Below the pieces are notes generated by a model that did not search any database, was not told the DNA's origin, and saw only the letters and a program-made list of their open reading frames with translations. The position numbers were made by a program, and so were the translations under genes. From contig NZ_FOXP01000001.1 of the NCBI RefSeq assembly GCF_900115745.1, positions 248,001 through 312,000 on the forward strand: 64,000 nucleotides of DNA. The letters run 5' to 3'. This DNA comes from Sphingomonas rubra. GTDB taxonomy: Bacteria; Pseudomonadota; Alphaproteobacteria; Sphingomonadales; Sphingomonadaceae. Positions 47,117 to 56,239 of this stretch are shown here, piece after piece; position 1 is the first letter of the stretch; each line of letters begins with the position of its first letter.

Positions 47117-47291
47117 CGGCGATCCGACGCTCGGCCATCGCGAGTTGCCCGAGCGGGGAGAAGCCTTGCTCGACCTGGCCCGCCGCCAGCCGTACGATGC
47201 GCCGCCATTGCGGGCCGATGGCCACCGCGATGACGCCGGCCGACAGCGCGAATGCGCCGGTGAAAACCAAGATGCTGATCACTGCCATCAT
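47055..47291 (-). CDS. Small membrane protein, unknown function
   Basis: 78 residues: an N-terminal hydrophobic helix (MAVISILVFTGAFALSAGVIAVAIG) then a basic amphipathic tail rich in Arg and Ala ([23 protein letters not shown]). The ATG pair at 47291-47286 follows aggcgaac. The 3' end overlaps pssA antisense by 62 bases. Resembles short single-span sphingomonad proteins; function unknown. Confidence 0.6.
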   Translation of the reverse strand: MMAVISILVFTGAFALSAGVIAVAIGPQWRRIVRLAAGQVEQGFSPLGQLAMAERRIAVRRWASAPVPAPIRRMREAA

Positions 47292-47617
47292 GTTCGCCTC
47301 CCTGATGCGAACGTCATCAACTGACCATCGCAAACCGTTGAAATGCGACAGGGTTCCGTCGGGCGTTAAGATAACCGTAACTTCTGCGCTCCGTAGCACC
47401 GAAGTTGCGGCGAATCGCGCTCCGTCCTCCTGTTGAACACGGTATGTTCCTATATCGTTCCAGGTGTCAAGCGGCCGGAGAACGGTTGCGCTTTGCGGCT
47501 CGATCGGCTACCGGGCGCGCCTCAACTCCGCATGGGAAGCATCACCAACCGGTGCGCATGGCTTCGAGCCGCCGCGTCATCCGCTTCCCAGAGGCTTAAC
47601 CGGAAAGGAATATCCCT
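47292..47617. other. Promoter-bearing interval before rpsB
   Basis: No gene. It separates the small membrane protein gene from rpsB. AT-richer patches near 47362-47385 (gttaagataaccgtaac) and 47437-47462 (ttgaacacggtatgttccta and onward) are the best candidates for promoters of the two divergent units, but no consensus pair with ideal spacing is seen. The rpsB leader of about 150 bases contains no clear riboswitch. Confidence 0.5.
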
Positions 47618-48454
47618 ATGGCGGCACCTGTCGTCAGCATGCAGCAGCTCATCGAGACCGGCGCGCACTTCGGCCACCAGACCCACCGCTGGAACCCGAA
47701 GATGAAGCCCTACATCTTCGGCGACCGCAACGGCGTCCACATCCTCGACCTCTCACAGACCGTGCCGCTGTTCGCGCGCGCGCTGGAGTTCGTGTCGTCC
47801 ACCGTCGCCGGCGGCGGCAAGGTGCTGTTCGTCGGCACCAAGCGCCAGGCGCAGGAGCCCGTGGCCGACGCCGCGCGCCGCGCCAACCAGCATTTCGTCA
47901 ACCACCGCTGGCTGGGCGGCATGCTCACCAACTGGAAGACGATCTCGAACTCGATCAAGCGCATGAAGTCGCTCGAAGAGCAGCTCTCGGGCGACACCCA
48001 CGGCCTCACCAAGAAAGAAGTCCTCCAGCTCACCCGCGAGCGTGACAAGCTTGAGCTGTCGCTCGGCGGCATCCGCGACATGGGCGGCGTGCCCGACGTC
48101 ATGTTCGTGATCGACGCGAACAAGGAAGAGCTGGCGATCAAGGAAGCCAACACGCTCGGCATCCCGGTCGTCGCGATCCTCGATTCGAACGTGTCGCCGG
48201 ACGGTATCGCCTTCCCGGTCCCCGCTAACGACGACGCCGCGCGCGCCATCCGCCTCTACTGCGAGGCGATCGCCATTGCCGCGACCCGTGGCGGCCACGA
48301 GCAGCAGCGCCGCTCGGGCGCCGACCTCGGCGCGATGGCCGAGCCGGTGCAGGAAGAGGCGATCGGCACCGATCCTGCGATCGACACCAACGTGAACGCC
48401 GAGGGCGACGTGATGGCCGCCGCGGCGGAGGGCGAGCGTCAGATCGACGCCTAA
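47618..48454 (+). CDS. rpsB: 30S ribosomal protein S2
   Basis: 278 residues, with the usual S2 core ([73 protein letters not shown]) and an alphaproteobacterial C-terminal acidic extension from about residue 235 ([20 protein letters not shown]). The ribosome site aaaggaat precedes the ATG. It is the first gene of the rpsB-tsf unit. Confidence 0.97.
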   Translation: MAAPVVSMQQLIETGAHFGHQTHRWNPKMKPYIFGDRNGVHILDLSQTVPLFARALEFVSSTVAGGGKVLFVGTKRQAQEPVADAARRANQHFVNHRWLGGMLTNWKTISNSIKRMKSLEEQLSGDTHGLTKKEVLQLTRERDKLELSLGGIRDMGGVPDVMFVIDANKEELAIKEANTLGIPVVAILDSNVSPDGIAFPVPANDDAARAIRLYCEAIAIAATRGGHEQQRRSGADLGAMAEPVQEEAIGTDPAIDTNVNAEGDVMAAAAEGERQIDA

Positions 48455-48535
48455 GCTTCACGATTGAACGCTACGCGGGCGGGGTGGGCGACGATGCTCC
48501 GCCCCGCCCGCACTCACATTCAAGAGGATAGAGAC

Positions 48536-49471
48536 ATGGCCGATATCACGGCAGCGATGGTCAAGGATCTGCGCGAGAAGAGCGGCGCGGGCATGATGGA
48601 TTGCAAGAAGGCGCTGAACGAGACCGCCGGCGACATGGATGCCGCGATGGACTGGCTGCGCACCAAGGGCCTTGCTGCCGCCGCCAAGAAGTCGAGCCGC
48701 ACCGCGGCCGAAGGCCTCGTCGGCGTCGCCACCGCGGGCACCAAGGGCGCCGCGGTCGAGGTCAACTCGGAAACCGACTTCGTCGCCAAGAACGACCAGT
48801 TCCAGCAGTTCGTCCGCGAAATCACGCAGGTCGCACTCGCGACCGGTGACGACGTTGAGGCGCTGAAGGCCGAGAAGATGCCGTCGGGCACCACCGTCGA
48901 GGAAGTGCTGACCAACAACATCGCCACGATCGGCGAGAACCAGTCGCTGCGCCGCGCCAGGCGCCTCGAAGTGTCGCAGGGCGCGGTCGTCTCCTACGTC
49001 CACAACCAGCAGTCGGCGGGCCTGGGCAAGATCGGCGTGCTCGTCGCCCTCGAATCCGACGCGTCGGACGAGGTGCTCCAGGGCCTCGGCAAGCAGCTCG
49101 CCATGCACATCGCCGCCGCCTTCCCCAAGGCGCTGAACGAGGAAGACCTGGACGAGGCCGAGATCGAGCGCGAGCGCGCGATCGCGACCGAGAAGGCGGC
49201 TGAGAGCGGCAAGCCTGCCGACATCATTGCCAAGATGGTCGAGGGCGGCATCGCCAAGTACCGCAAGGAGCACGCGCTGGTGAGCCAGCTGTTCGTGATG
49301 GACGGCAAGACCAAGATCAGCGACGTGGTGGCGAAGGCCGGCAAGGATGCCGGGACGACCATCGTGCTGAAGGACTATGTCCGCTTCCAGCTCGGCGAAG
49401 GCATCGAGAAGGAAGCTTCCGATTTCGCGGCCGAGGTCGCTGCCGCTTCGGGCGTGCCGCAGGGCAACTGA
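48536..49471 (+). CDS. tsf: Translation elongation factor Ts
   Basis: 311 residues. N-terminal UBA-like part with [17 protein letters not shown], then [10 protein letters not shown] (the EF-Tu contact motif) and two EF-Ts core repeats; ends SGVPQGN. It exchanges GDP for GTP on EF-Tu. ATG 48536 is preceded by gaggatagag. An 81-base gap separates it from rpsB, and a hairpin follows the stop. Confidence 0.97.
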   Translation: MADITAAMVKDLREKSGAGMMDCKKALNETAGDMDAAMDWLRTKGLAAAAKKSSRTAAEGLVGVATAGTKGAAVEVNSETDFVAKNDQFQQFVREITQVALATGDDVEALKAEKMPSGTTVEEVLTNNIATIGENQSLRRARRLEVSQGAVVSYVHNQQSAGLGKIGVLVALESDASDEVLQGLGKQLAMHIAAAFPKALNEEDLDEAEIERERAIATEKAAESGKPADIIAKMVEGGIAKYRKEHALVSQLFVMDGKTKISDVVAKAGKDAGTTIVLKDYVRFQLGEGIEKEASDFAAEVAAASGVPQGN

Positions 49472-49537
49472 GGCCCCGACTCTCCTTTCTCGAGGAGAGA
49501 AAGTGCCGCAGAAGCGGAAGAGTGAAGGCGTTTCGAG

Positions 49538-49563
49538 AGGGCTCCGGTGTGAACCGGAGCCCT
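49538..49563 (+). terminator. Hairpin terminator after tsf
   Basis: Perfect 11-base arms agggctccggt / accggagccct around gtga, 66 bases after the tsf stop, followed by ttcc. A convincing intrinsic-terminator stem with a short T tract. Confidence 0.7.
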
Positions 49564-49749
49564 TTCCTGTGGGATTCGGCGCGAGCCTCGACGGCGAGTA
49601 TGTCGCGTCGTGCCGCTCGTGATGGAACGTTGGTTCATTGTCATACCCGTTTCTCTTGCAACCACCGGCCGGCTTGGCGATTGAGTCTTCATTGGCGCCG
49701 TGAGCGTCGGATGCCGCCGGAAACATCCGGCCGCTTGAGGATAGGTGCC

Positions 49750-50193
49750 GTGAAGCTGTTGCCCATCGTCGCACTCACGCTCGCCACCACCGCGTCGCCG
49801 GTGATGGCGCAGGACCACGTGGTCACGCTCGACCATCGCAGCGGGTCCGTCGAGGCCCGCTATCGCGGTGCGGTGATGGTCACCCATCGCCAAATCGGCG
49901 CCGTCGCGCCGGGCGGTCGCGCATCGACGCTACGCTGCACCTGGCACGCCGATCTCGCCGTGACGCGTGAGGCGCGCGGGACTGTCGGTATCGCGGCGTC
50001 GCGTTCGTTCGGTCGCGATGGCCTGTTCGCGGGCAGTCGCCCCGGCTGGTGTGACACTGCGCGTCGCGCGATCGCCGATGAGGTCGCTTCGCGCGCGGGC
50101 GAGGTCGATACGCACCTCCGCGCGCTTGCGCAGGAGGACCACGCGCCGCTTCGCGCCGAGCTCGATCGACTGCACGCGGGTATCGGCGCCTGA
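49750..50193 (+). CDS. Exported protein of unknown function
   Basis: 147 residues from GTG 49750. Signal peptide MKLLPIVALTLATTASPVMA (cleavage after VMA). The mature part has two cysteines (TLRCTWHADL and GWCDTARRA), likely disulfide-bonded, beta-rich in the first half and helical at the end (LRALAQEDHAPLRAELDRLH). No family recognised. It overlaps the following porin-like gene by one base (TGATG), so the two are probably one unit. Confidence 0.75.
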   Translation: MKLLPIVALTLATTASPVMAQDHVVTLDHRSGSVEARYRGAVMVTHRQIGAVAPGGRASTLRCTWHADLAVTREARGTVGIAASRSFGRDGLFAGSRPGWCDTARRAIADEVASRAGEVDTHLRALAQEDHAPLRAELDRLHAGIGA

Positions 50194-50918
50194 TGAGGAT
50201 CGTGCCGGCTGTCGCGACCCTGCTCCTCGTCAGCGCACCCGCGACGGCGCAGACGTTGCGCGGCGGGGTGGAGGCGACGAACGACGAGGTCCGCCGCGGC
50301 CTTAGCTGGTCGCAGGGTCGCGCCTCGATCTCCGCCGACGCTGCCGCCACCATTGGTCCGGTCGATGCCAGCGTCCGCGTCGCCGCGTTGCGCGGGTCGG
50401 CGCGCCACGCCGACGCGGATGGCGTCGCCGACTTGACCCTCGGCACGGGTTGGGACCTGGGCACCGTCCGCCTCCGTGCGACGGGGATCGGCCACCTATT
50501 CTTCAACGCGGATAGCAAGATGGACTATGCCGAACTCGGCGGCTCGGCGAGCTACTCGCTGGGGCCGGCGCGGGTCACTGCCGGCGCGCTCTACGCACCG
50601 TCGCAGGACGCGATCGGCGGCAGCAACCTTTATCTTTACGCCGGTGCCGATGCGGGCATTCCCGGCACGCCGCTGACCGCTGTGGCGCAGCTCGGCCGGT
50701 CGTCCGGCGAGGTCGACGACCCCGTTCGCGCGCAGCGACTGCGGCCGGGTGGGCGCTACGTCGACTGGCGGCTCGGCGTCGAGCATCGCAGCGGCCCCGT
50801 CACGCTGGGGCTCGATTATCTCGGTACGGACGTGGCGCGGCGCGATGCCTTCGGCCCCTTCGCCAACGGCGCGCACGTCGGCGATCGCCTGGTCGGTCGC
50901 GCCCGCTTTGATTTCTGA
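50193..50918 (+). CDS. TorF-type outer-membrane porin-like protein
   Basis: 241 residues. Signal peptide MRIVPAVATLLLVSAPATAQ, then a run of alternating beta strands (RRGLSWSQGRASISADAAAT, YAELGGSASYSLGPARVTAG, YLYAGADAGIPG, VDWRLGVEHRSGPVTLGLDY) ending GRARFDF with the terminal Phe typical of BAM-assembled barrels. This fits the TIGR02001/Gcw_chp (TorF) family. The substrate is unknown. It sits between tsf and pyrH, where most proteobacteria have nothing. Confidence 0.75.
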   Translation: MRIVPAVATLLLVSAPATAQTLRGGVEATNDEVRRGLSWSQGRASISADAAATIGPVDASVRVAALRGSARHADADGVADLTLGTGWDLGTVRLRATGIGHLFFNADSKMDYAELGGSASYSLGPARVTAGALYAPSQDAIGGSNLYLYAGADAGIPGTPLTAVAQLGRSSGEVDDPVRAQRLRPGGRYVDWRLGVEHRSGPVTLGLDYLGTDVARRDAFGPFANGAHVGDRLVGRARFDF

Positions 50919-51003
50919 CGGGCAAGGGCCGGGGCGATGACGGTTGCGGCTGCCATCACCCCCGCCTAAGGTCGCCGCCGCTTTCCCGTACAGTCGAGTG
51001 TCC

Positions 51004-51738
51004 ATGACCGCCCCATTCAAGCGTATCCTGTTGAAGCTGTCCGGCGAGGTCCTGATGGGGGAAGGGGGGCTGGCCATTGACCCTCTCGTCACCGCCCGCG
51101 TCGCCGAGGAGATCGCTGGCGTCCGTGCGCAAGGGTACGAGCTGTGCGTCGTGGTCGGCGGCGGCAACATCTTCCGCGGCCTCTCCGCCGCGGCCAAGGG
51201 GATCGAGCGCGCCACCGCAGATTATATGGGCATGTTGGCGACCGTGATGAACGCGCTCGCCGTGCAGAACGCCCTGGAGCAGATCGGCGTGGATACGCGC
51301 GTCCAGTCGGCGATCCCGATGGCCTCTGTCTGCGAACCGTTCATCCGTCGCCGCGCCGAGCGTCACCTGGAGAAGGGGCGCGTGGTGATCTTCGCTGCGG
51401 GGGTCGGCAGTCCGTTCTTCACCACCGACAGCGGCGCCGCGCTGCGCGCCGCCGAGATGAAGTGCGACGCGCTGTTCAAGGGCACCAGCGTCGACGGCGT
51501 GTACGATGCAGACCCCAAGAAGGTGCCTGGCGCCAAGCGCTATCAGACGGTCAGCTTCAACCGCGTCCTGTCCGACGACCTGAAGGTCATGGACGCGTCC
51601 GCGGTGGCGCTGTGCCGCGACAACGACATTCCGATCGTCGTCTTCAACATCCGCGAACACGGCAACTTCGCCGCGGTTCTGGCGGGTGAGGGCGTGTCGA
51701 CGATCGTGCAGCAGGAGAAGACTGATGCCAGCCTATGA
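51004..51738 (+). CDS. pyrH: Uridylate kinase (UMP kinase)
   Basis: 244 residues, amino-acid-kinase fold, phosphorylating UMP to UDP. Motifs: [61 protein letters not shown] and [16 protein letters not shown] 51004 gives the canonical start. Its 3' end overlaps frr by 14 bases. Confidence 0.97.
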   Translation: MTAPFKRILLKLSGEVLMGEGGLAIDPLVTARVAEEIAGVRAQGYELCVVVGGGNIFRGLSAAAKGIERATADYMGMLATVMNALAVQNALEQIGVDTRVQSAIPMASVCEPFIRRRAERHLEKGRVVIFAAGVGSPFFTTDSGAALRAAEMKCDALFKGTSVDGVYDADPKKVPGAKRYQTVSFNRVLSDDLKVMDASAVALCRDNDIPIVVFNIREHGNFAAVLAGEGVSTIVQQEKTDASL

Positions 51739-52282
51739 TAAAACCGATATCCAGCGCCGCATGGCGGGCGCGGTCGAGGCGCTGAAGCACGACCTGGGCG
51801 GCCTGCGCACCGGTCGCGCATCGACGGTGCTGCTCGATCCGGTGACGGTCGAGGTGTACGGCAGCCACATGCCGCTGTCCCAGGTCGCGACCGTGTCGGC
51901 GCCCGAGCCGCGGATGCTGTCGGTGCAGGTGTGGGACAAGTCGAACGTCGGTCCCGTCGAGAAAGCGATCCGCTCCGCCGGACTCGGCCTCAACCCGATC
52001 AGCGACGGCCAGACGCTGCGCCTGCCGATCCCCGACCTGACCGAGGAGCGCCGCAAGGAACTCGCCAAGCTCGCCAGCCAGTACGCCGAGAAAGCGCGCA
52101 TCGCCGCCCGTAATGTGCGCCGCGACGGCATGGACTCGCTCAAGGTCGACGAGAAGAAGAACGTGATGGCCGAGGACGAGCGCAAGCGCCACGAGACCGA
52201 TCTCCAGAAGGTGACGGACAAGACCATCGCTGACATCGACGCCGCGTCGTCGGCGAAGGAGAAGGAAATCCTGGGCAAGTGA
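51725..52282 (+). CDS. frr: Ribosome recycling factor
   Basis: 185 residues. RRF core: [54 protein letters not shown] and [10 protein letters not shown] at the hinge, then a helical end. It splits post-termination ribosomes with EF-G. It overlaps pyrH by 14 bases. Confidence 0.97.
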   Translation: MPAYDKTDIQRRMAGAVEALKHDLGGLRTGRASTVLLDPVTVEVYGSHMPLSQVATVSAPEPRMLSVQVWDKSNVGPVEKAIRSAGLGLNPISDGQTLRLPIPDLTEERRKELAKLASQYAEKARIAARNVRRDGMDSLKVDEKKNVMAEDERKRHETDLQKVTDKTIADIDAASSAKEKEILGK

Positions 52283-52306
52283 CCGGCGAGCAGCGCCAGC
52301 TGCTTA

Positions 52307-52327
52307 GCTCATGCCAAGGGCATGAGC
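52307..52327. promoter_or_regulatory. Perfect hairpin between frr and uppS
   Basis: 9-base arms gctcatgcc / ggcatgagc with loop aag, 25 bases after frr and 29 bases before uppS. No U-run follows, so it may be an attenuator, an RNA processing site or a transcript-end stabiliser within the long operon. Confidence 0.5.
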
Positions 52328-52355
52328 GGTCGGTTGCTCCGCCGGAGGCGCGACC

Positions 52356-53072
52356 ATGAGCAGCGCTCCGATCCTCTCCGCCGTGCCCGACGTCGCCGTG
52401 GTGCCCCGCCACGTCGCGATCATCATGGATGGCAACGGTCGCTGGGCGAAGCACCGCCATCTTCCTCGCCTTGCCGGCCATAAGGCGGGCGTGGAGGCGG
52501 TGCGCCGCGTCACCCGCGCCGCGCGCGCGATGGGGATCGAGGCGCTGACCCTCTACACCTTCTCCAGCGAGAACTGGCGCCGACCAGCGGAGGAGGTCGG
52601 CGACCTGATGGGCCTGCTGCGCCTCTTCATCCGCTCCGACCTGGCCGAACTCGCGCGCGAGAACGTACGGCTGCGCATCATCGGCGACTGGCGCGCGCTC
52701 GCGCCCGATCTCGTCCAGCTGATCGAGGATGCGGTAATGCGTACCGCCGGCAACACCGGGCCGATCCTAGCGATCGCGCTCAATTACGGTGCGCAGGCCG
52801 AACTCGCCGCCGCGGCGCGCCGCCTGGCCGAACGCGGTGCCGCCATCGACGAGGCCGCGATCGAGGCGGAGCTCGACACTGCTGACCTGCCGCCGCTCGA
52901 TCTGGTGGTGCGCACCAGCGGCGAGCAGCGATTGTCCAATTTCCTTCTCTGGCAATCGGCCTATGCCGAGCTGCTGTTCGTCGACACGCTCTGGCCCGAC
53001 TTTGATGCCGACGCGCTCGCCGATGCGATCGCGGTCTTCGGCCGGCGTCAGCGTCGATACGGCGGCCTGTGA
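52356..53072 (+). CDS. uppS: Isoprenyl transferase (undecaprenyl diphosphate synthase)
   Basis: 238 residues, cis-prenyltransferase. Catalytic Asp25 in HVAIIMDGNGRWAK; LYTFSSENWRRP; ALNYGAQAEL; and the C-terminal DLVVRTSGEQRLSNFLLWQ and WPDF. It supplies the lipid carrier for peptidoglycan and polysaccharides. The stop overlaps cdsA (GTGA). Confidence 0.96.
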   Translation: MSSAPILSAVPDVAVVPRHVAIIMDGNGRWAKHRHLPRLAGHKAGVEAVRRVTRAARAMGIEALTLYTFSSENWRRPAEEVGDLMGLLRLFIRSDLAELARENVRLRIIGDWRALAPDLVQLIEDAVMRTAGNTGPILAIALNYGAQAELAAAARRLAERGAAIDEAAIEAELDTADLPPLDLVVRTSGEQRLSNFLLWQSAYAELLFVDTLWPDFDADALADAIAVFGRRQRRYGGL

Positions 53073-53887
53073 CCCCCGAGGCGCCGTTGCGCACGCCCGA
53101 CGCGAAGTTCCGTACGCCGTCCAACCTGCGGCTGCGGATGATCGCCAGCATTGCCATGATCTCCGTCGCGATCGCCGCGCTGTTGATGGGCGACATCGTC
53201 TTCTGGCTGCTGACGGTCGTCGCCGCGCTGTTCATGATGGCGGAGTGGGCGGAGCTGTCGGGTGCCACCCCGCGCGAGAAACGGATGGGCCAGTTCGCCC
53301 TCTCGGTCCCGCTCGCGACGATGGCGCCGACTTGGCTCATCATCGAGGCGCGCCCCTTCTTCACGCTCGGCCTGATCGCCGCGGCGACCTTCTTCCTCCT
53401 CATCACCACCAACAAGCGCCAGCTCGGGCTCGGCGTCGTCTATTGCGGGGTTCCCGTCCTGGCGCTCGTCACGTTGCGGGCGCTGCCCAACGGACTGCTC
53501 CTCGCGCTCTGGGCACTGGCGCTGGTCTGGGCGACCGACATCGGCGCCTTCTTCGCCGGTCGCACGATCGGCGGCCCCAAGCTCGCCCCTGCGATCAGCC
53601 CGGCCAAGACCTGGTCGGGGCTCTTCGGCGGCATCTTGCTGGCGACCCTGCTTGCCTTCGGCCTGTACGCCAGCGACGGCCTGCCGCTTCACCTGTTCCT
53701 CGCCACGCCGTTCCTCGCCGTGCTGGCACAGGGCGGCGACCTGTTCGAGAGCGCGCTGAAGCGCCGTGCCGGCGTGAAGGACTCGGGCGGCGTCCTGCCC
53801 GGCCACGGCGGCGTGCTCGACCGGCTCGACGGCGTCGTTCCCGTGGCGCCGGTCGCGGCGCTGCTCGTCTTCCTGCCCTTCTCGTGA
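53069..53887 (+). CDS. cdsA: Phosphatidate cytidylyltransferase
   Basis: 272 residues, polytopic membrane protein with several helices between residues 30 and 215. The C-terminal signature appears as GGDLFESALKRRAGVKDSGG followed by LPGHGGVLDRLDG. It forms CDP-diacylglycerol, which PssA upstream at 46 kb uses. The start is GTG at 53069 and the stop overlaps dxr (GTGA). Confidence 0.95.
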   Translation: MTPEAPLRTPDAKFRTPSNLRLRMIASIAMISVAIAALLMGDIVFWLLTVVAALFMMAEWAELSGATPREKRMGQFALSVPLATMAPTWLIIEARPFFTLGLIAAATFFLLITTNKRQLGLGVVYCGVPVLALVTLRALPNGLLLALWALALVWATDIGAFFAGRTIGGPKLAPAISPAKTWSGLFGGILLATLLAFGLYASDGLPLHLFLATPFLAVLAQGGDLFESALKRRAGVKDSGGVLPGHGGVLDRLDGVVPVAPVAALLVFLPFS

Positions 53888-55053
53888 GAAGCGTCACGAT
53901 CCTCGGCGCGACCGGATCGGTCGGCACCTCGACGCTCGACCTGGTCGAGCGCGCGCCGGACCGGTTCCGGGTGCGGGCGCTGACCGCCTATAGCGACGTC
54001 GCCAAGCTCGCCGCCGCCGCCCATCGCACCGACGCCGAGCTGGCGGTGGTCGCCGACGAGGCGTGCTTGCCGGCGCTCCGCGACGCGCTCGCGGGCACCG
54101 CCACGCGCGTCGCGGGCGGCCGCGCAGCGGTGATCGAGGCTGCCGCTTCGGGCGCCGACTGGACGATGGGGGCGATCGTCGGCTGCGCGGGGCTGGAGCC
54201 GGTGATGGCGGCGGTAGCGGGCGGCGGCACGGTGGTGCTCGCCAACAAGGAGCCGCTGGTCTCCGCCGGCGAGCTGATCCTCGCCGCCGCCGCCGCCTCG
54301 GGCGCGACGCTGCTGCCGGCGGACAGCGAGCACAACGCGATCTTCCAGTGCTTCGCGCCGGCGCAGGCGAAGGCGGTGCGCCGCATCGTCCTGACCGCGT
54401 CGGGCGGCCCGTTCCGCGACTGGTCGACCGATGCGATGCGCGCCGTCACCCCGGCGCAGGCAGTGGCGCATCCAAACTGGTCCATGGGCGCCAAAATCTC
54501 GGTCGACTCCGCGACCATGATGAACAAGGGGCTGGAGCTGATCGAGGCCGCGCGCCTGTTTCCGGTCGATCTCGAGCGGATAGAGATCGTGATCCATCCC
54601 CAATCAGTGATCCACTCGGCCGTCGAGTATCACGACGGCTCGATGCTGGCGCAGCTCGGCCCGTCGGATATGCGTGTGCCGATCGCTCACTGCCTCGCCT
54701 GGCCCGACCGGATGGAGACGCCCATGGCGCCGCTCGACCTGGTCGCGCTCGGCCGGCTCGACTTCGCCGCGCCCGATGTCGAACGTTTCCCGGCGTTGCG
54801 CCTGGCGCGCGAGGCCTTGGCGGCGGGCGGTGCGCGGCCAGCGATCCTTAACGCCGCCAACGAGATGGCGGTCGCCGCCTTCCTCGCCGGAAAGATCGGC
54901 TTCCTCGAAATCGCCGCAATCGTCGCCGATACGCTGGCGACGTTCGATCCGCCTTTTCCGGGCACCGTAGACGCGGTCGTCGCGGTCGATGCCGAAGCGC
55001 GGGCGCGCGCGAGCGACCTCATTCGGGGTCGCGTAGAGGACCCTGTCGCCTGA
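53884..55053 (+). CDS. dxr: 1-deoxy-D-xylulose-5-phosphate reductoisomerase
   Basis: 389 residues, second step of the MEP isoprenoid pathway. NADPH motif VTILGATGSVGTSTLDLV at the N terminus, ANKEPLVSAGE, LLPADSEHNAIFQCF, ASGGPFRDW and SVDSATMMNKGLELIEA (metal and substrate residues). GTG at 53884 overlaps the cdsA stop; the frame is open upstream but has no homology there. Confidence 0.97.
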   Translation: MRSVTILGATGSVGTSTLDLVERAPDRFRVRALTAYSDVAKLAAAAHRTDAELAVVADEACLPALRDALAGTATRVAGGRAAVIEAAASGADWTMGAIVGCAGLEPVMAAVAGGGTVVLANKEPLVSAGELILAAAAASGATLLPADSEHNAIFQCFAPAQAKAVRRIVLTASGGPFRDWSTDAMRAVTPAQAVAHPNWSMGAKISVDSATMMNKGLELIEAARLFPVDLERIEIVIHPQSVIHSAVEYHDGSMLAQLGPSDMRVPIAHCLAWPDRMETPMAPLDLVALGRLDFAAPDVERFPALRLAREALAAGGARPAILNAANEMAVAAFLAGKIGFLEIAAIVADTLATFDPPFPGTVDAVVAVDAEARARASDLIRGRVEDPVA

Positions 55054-56183
55054 TGGACAATCCCGGCCTTTTCCTGACCATCCTGGCCTTCATCGCGGCG
55101 ATCGGCCCGCTCGTCTTCGTGCACGAGATGGGCCATTATCTCGCCGGCCGCTGGTTCGGCATCAAGGCGGAAGCCTTCTCCATCGGCTTCGGTAACGAGG
55201 TCGCGGGGTGGACGGATAGGCGTGGCACTCGCTGGAAACTCGGCTGGCTGCCGCTCGGCGGCTATGTTCGCTTTGCCGGCGACATGAACCCCGCCAGCGT
55301 GCCGACGCCCGAGTGGCTGGCGCTGCCCGCCGCGGAGCGCGCCGCGACCTTCCAGGCCAAGCCGGTGTGGCAGCGCGCGATCGTCGTCGCGGCCGGGCCG
55401 GTCGTCAACTTCGTGCTCGCCGCGCTGATCCTCGCCGGCTTCGCCTGGACCTACGGCGTCCGCACGGCGCCGCCGGTGGTGGGGCAGGTCGTCACCGGCA
55501 GCGCCGCCGCGGCGAGCGGCCTGCGCAGCGGCGACCGCGTGCTCGCGATCGGCGGCCGGGCGATGGAGGATTTCGCCGACATCGCCCAGTATGCGATGCT
55601 GCGCCCCGGCGAGCGGACGGAGGTGGCGATCGAGCGTGCCGGCCGCCCCGCGACGATCGGCCTGACCATCGGCACCGCGGTGGAGCGCGATCGGTTCGGC
55701 AACGAGTATCGCCTCGGTCGGCTCGGCATCGGCAGCCCGCCGACGGAATATCGGCCGGTGTCGCTGCCCGCGGCGCTGGTCCAGGGAACGACGCAGGTCG
55801 GCGCCATCGTACGCGGCTCGATCGACGCGCTCGGTCAGATCGTCACCGGCCGCCGCTCGGTCGACGAGCTCGGCGGGCCCCTGCGGATCGCCAAGGTGTC
55901 GGGCGAGCAGATGTCGCTCGGCTGGCCCGCGTTCATCGGCCTGATCGCGCTGGTGTCGATCAATCTGGGGTTCATCAACCTGCTGCCAGTACCGATGCTC
56001 GATGGCGGTCACCTGTTCTTCTACGCGATCGAGGCGGTGCGCCGCCGGCCGGTCACGCCGGCGGTGCAGGAATGGGCGTTCCGCGGCGGCCTCGCCGCGC
56101 TGCTCGCGCTGATGCTGTTCGTGACGTTCAACGACCTGGGTCAGTTCGGCCTGTGGCGCGGATTGGCCGGCTTGATCGGTTGA
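55053..56183 (+). CDS. rseP: RIP metalloprotease RseP
   Basis: 376 residues. Membrane segments hold the zinc site VFVHEMGHYLAG (His24, Glu25, His28) and, near the C terminus, NLLPVPMLDGGHLFF. A PDZ domain lies between (about 140-215, GSAAAASGLRSGDRVLAIGG). Site-2 protease that trims anti-sigma factors in envelope stress. The ATG overlaps the dxr stop (TGATG). It precedes bamA, whose misassembly such pathways sense. Confidence 0.95.
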   Translation: MDNPGLFLTILAFIAAIGPLVFVHEMGHYLAGRWFGIKAEAFSIGFGNEVAGWTDRRGTRWKLGWLPLGGYVRFAGDMNPASVPTPEWLALPAAERAATFQAKPVWQRAIVVAAGPVVNFVLAALILAGFAWTYGVRTAPPVVGQVVTGSAAAASGLRSGDRVLAIGGRAMEDFADIAQYAMLRPGERTEVAIERAGRPATIGLTIGTAVERDRFGNEYRLGRLGIGSPPTEYRPVSLPAALVQGTTQVGAIVRGSIDALGQIVTGRRSVDELGGPLRIAKVSGEQMSLGWPAFIGLIALVSINLGFINLLPVPMLDGGHLFFYAIEAVRRRPVTPAVQEWAFRGGLAALLALMLFVTFNDLGQFGLWRGLAGLIG

Positions 56184-56239
56184 CCAGTCTGGGGCAGGGC
56201 GGATTGCGCAGGGGTGCCCGTTTTCGTTGGGGTGGGTGA

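Noticed and set aside
53884..55053. An earlier start for dxr inside cdsA
   Set aside because: The frame is open upstream, but the NADPH-binding N terminus begins at the GTG that overlaps the cdsA stop, and upstream residues show no homology.
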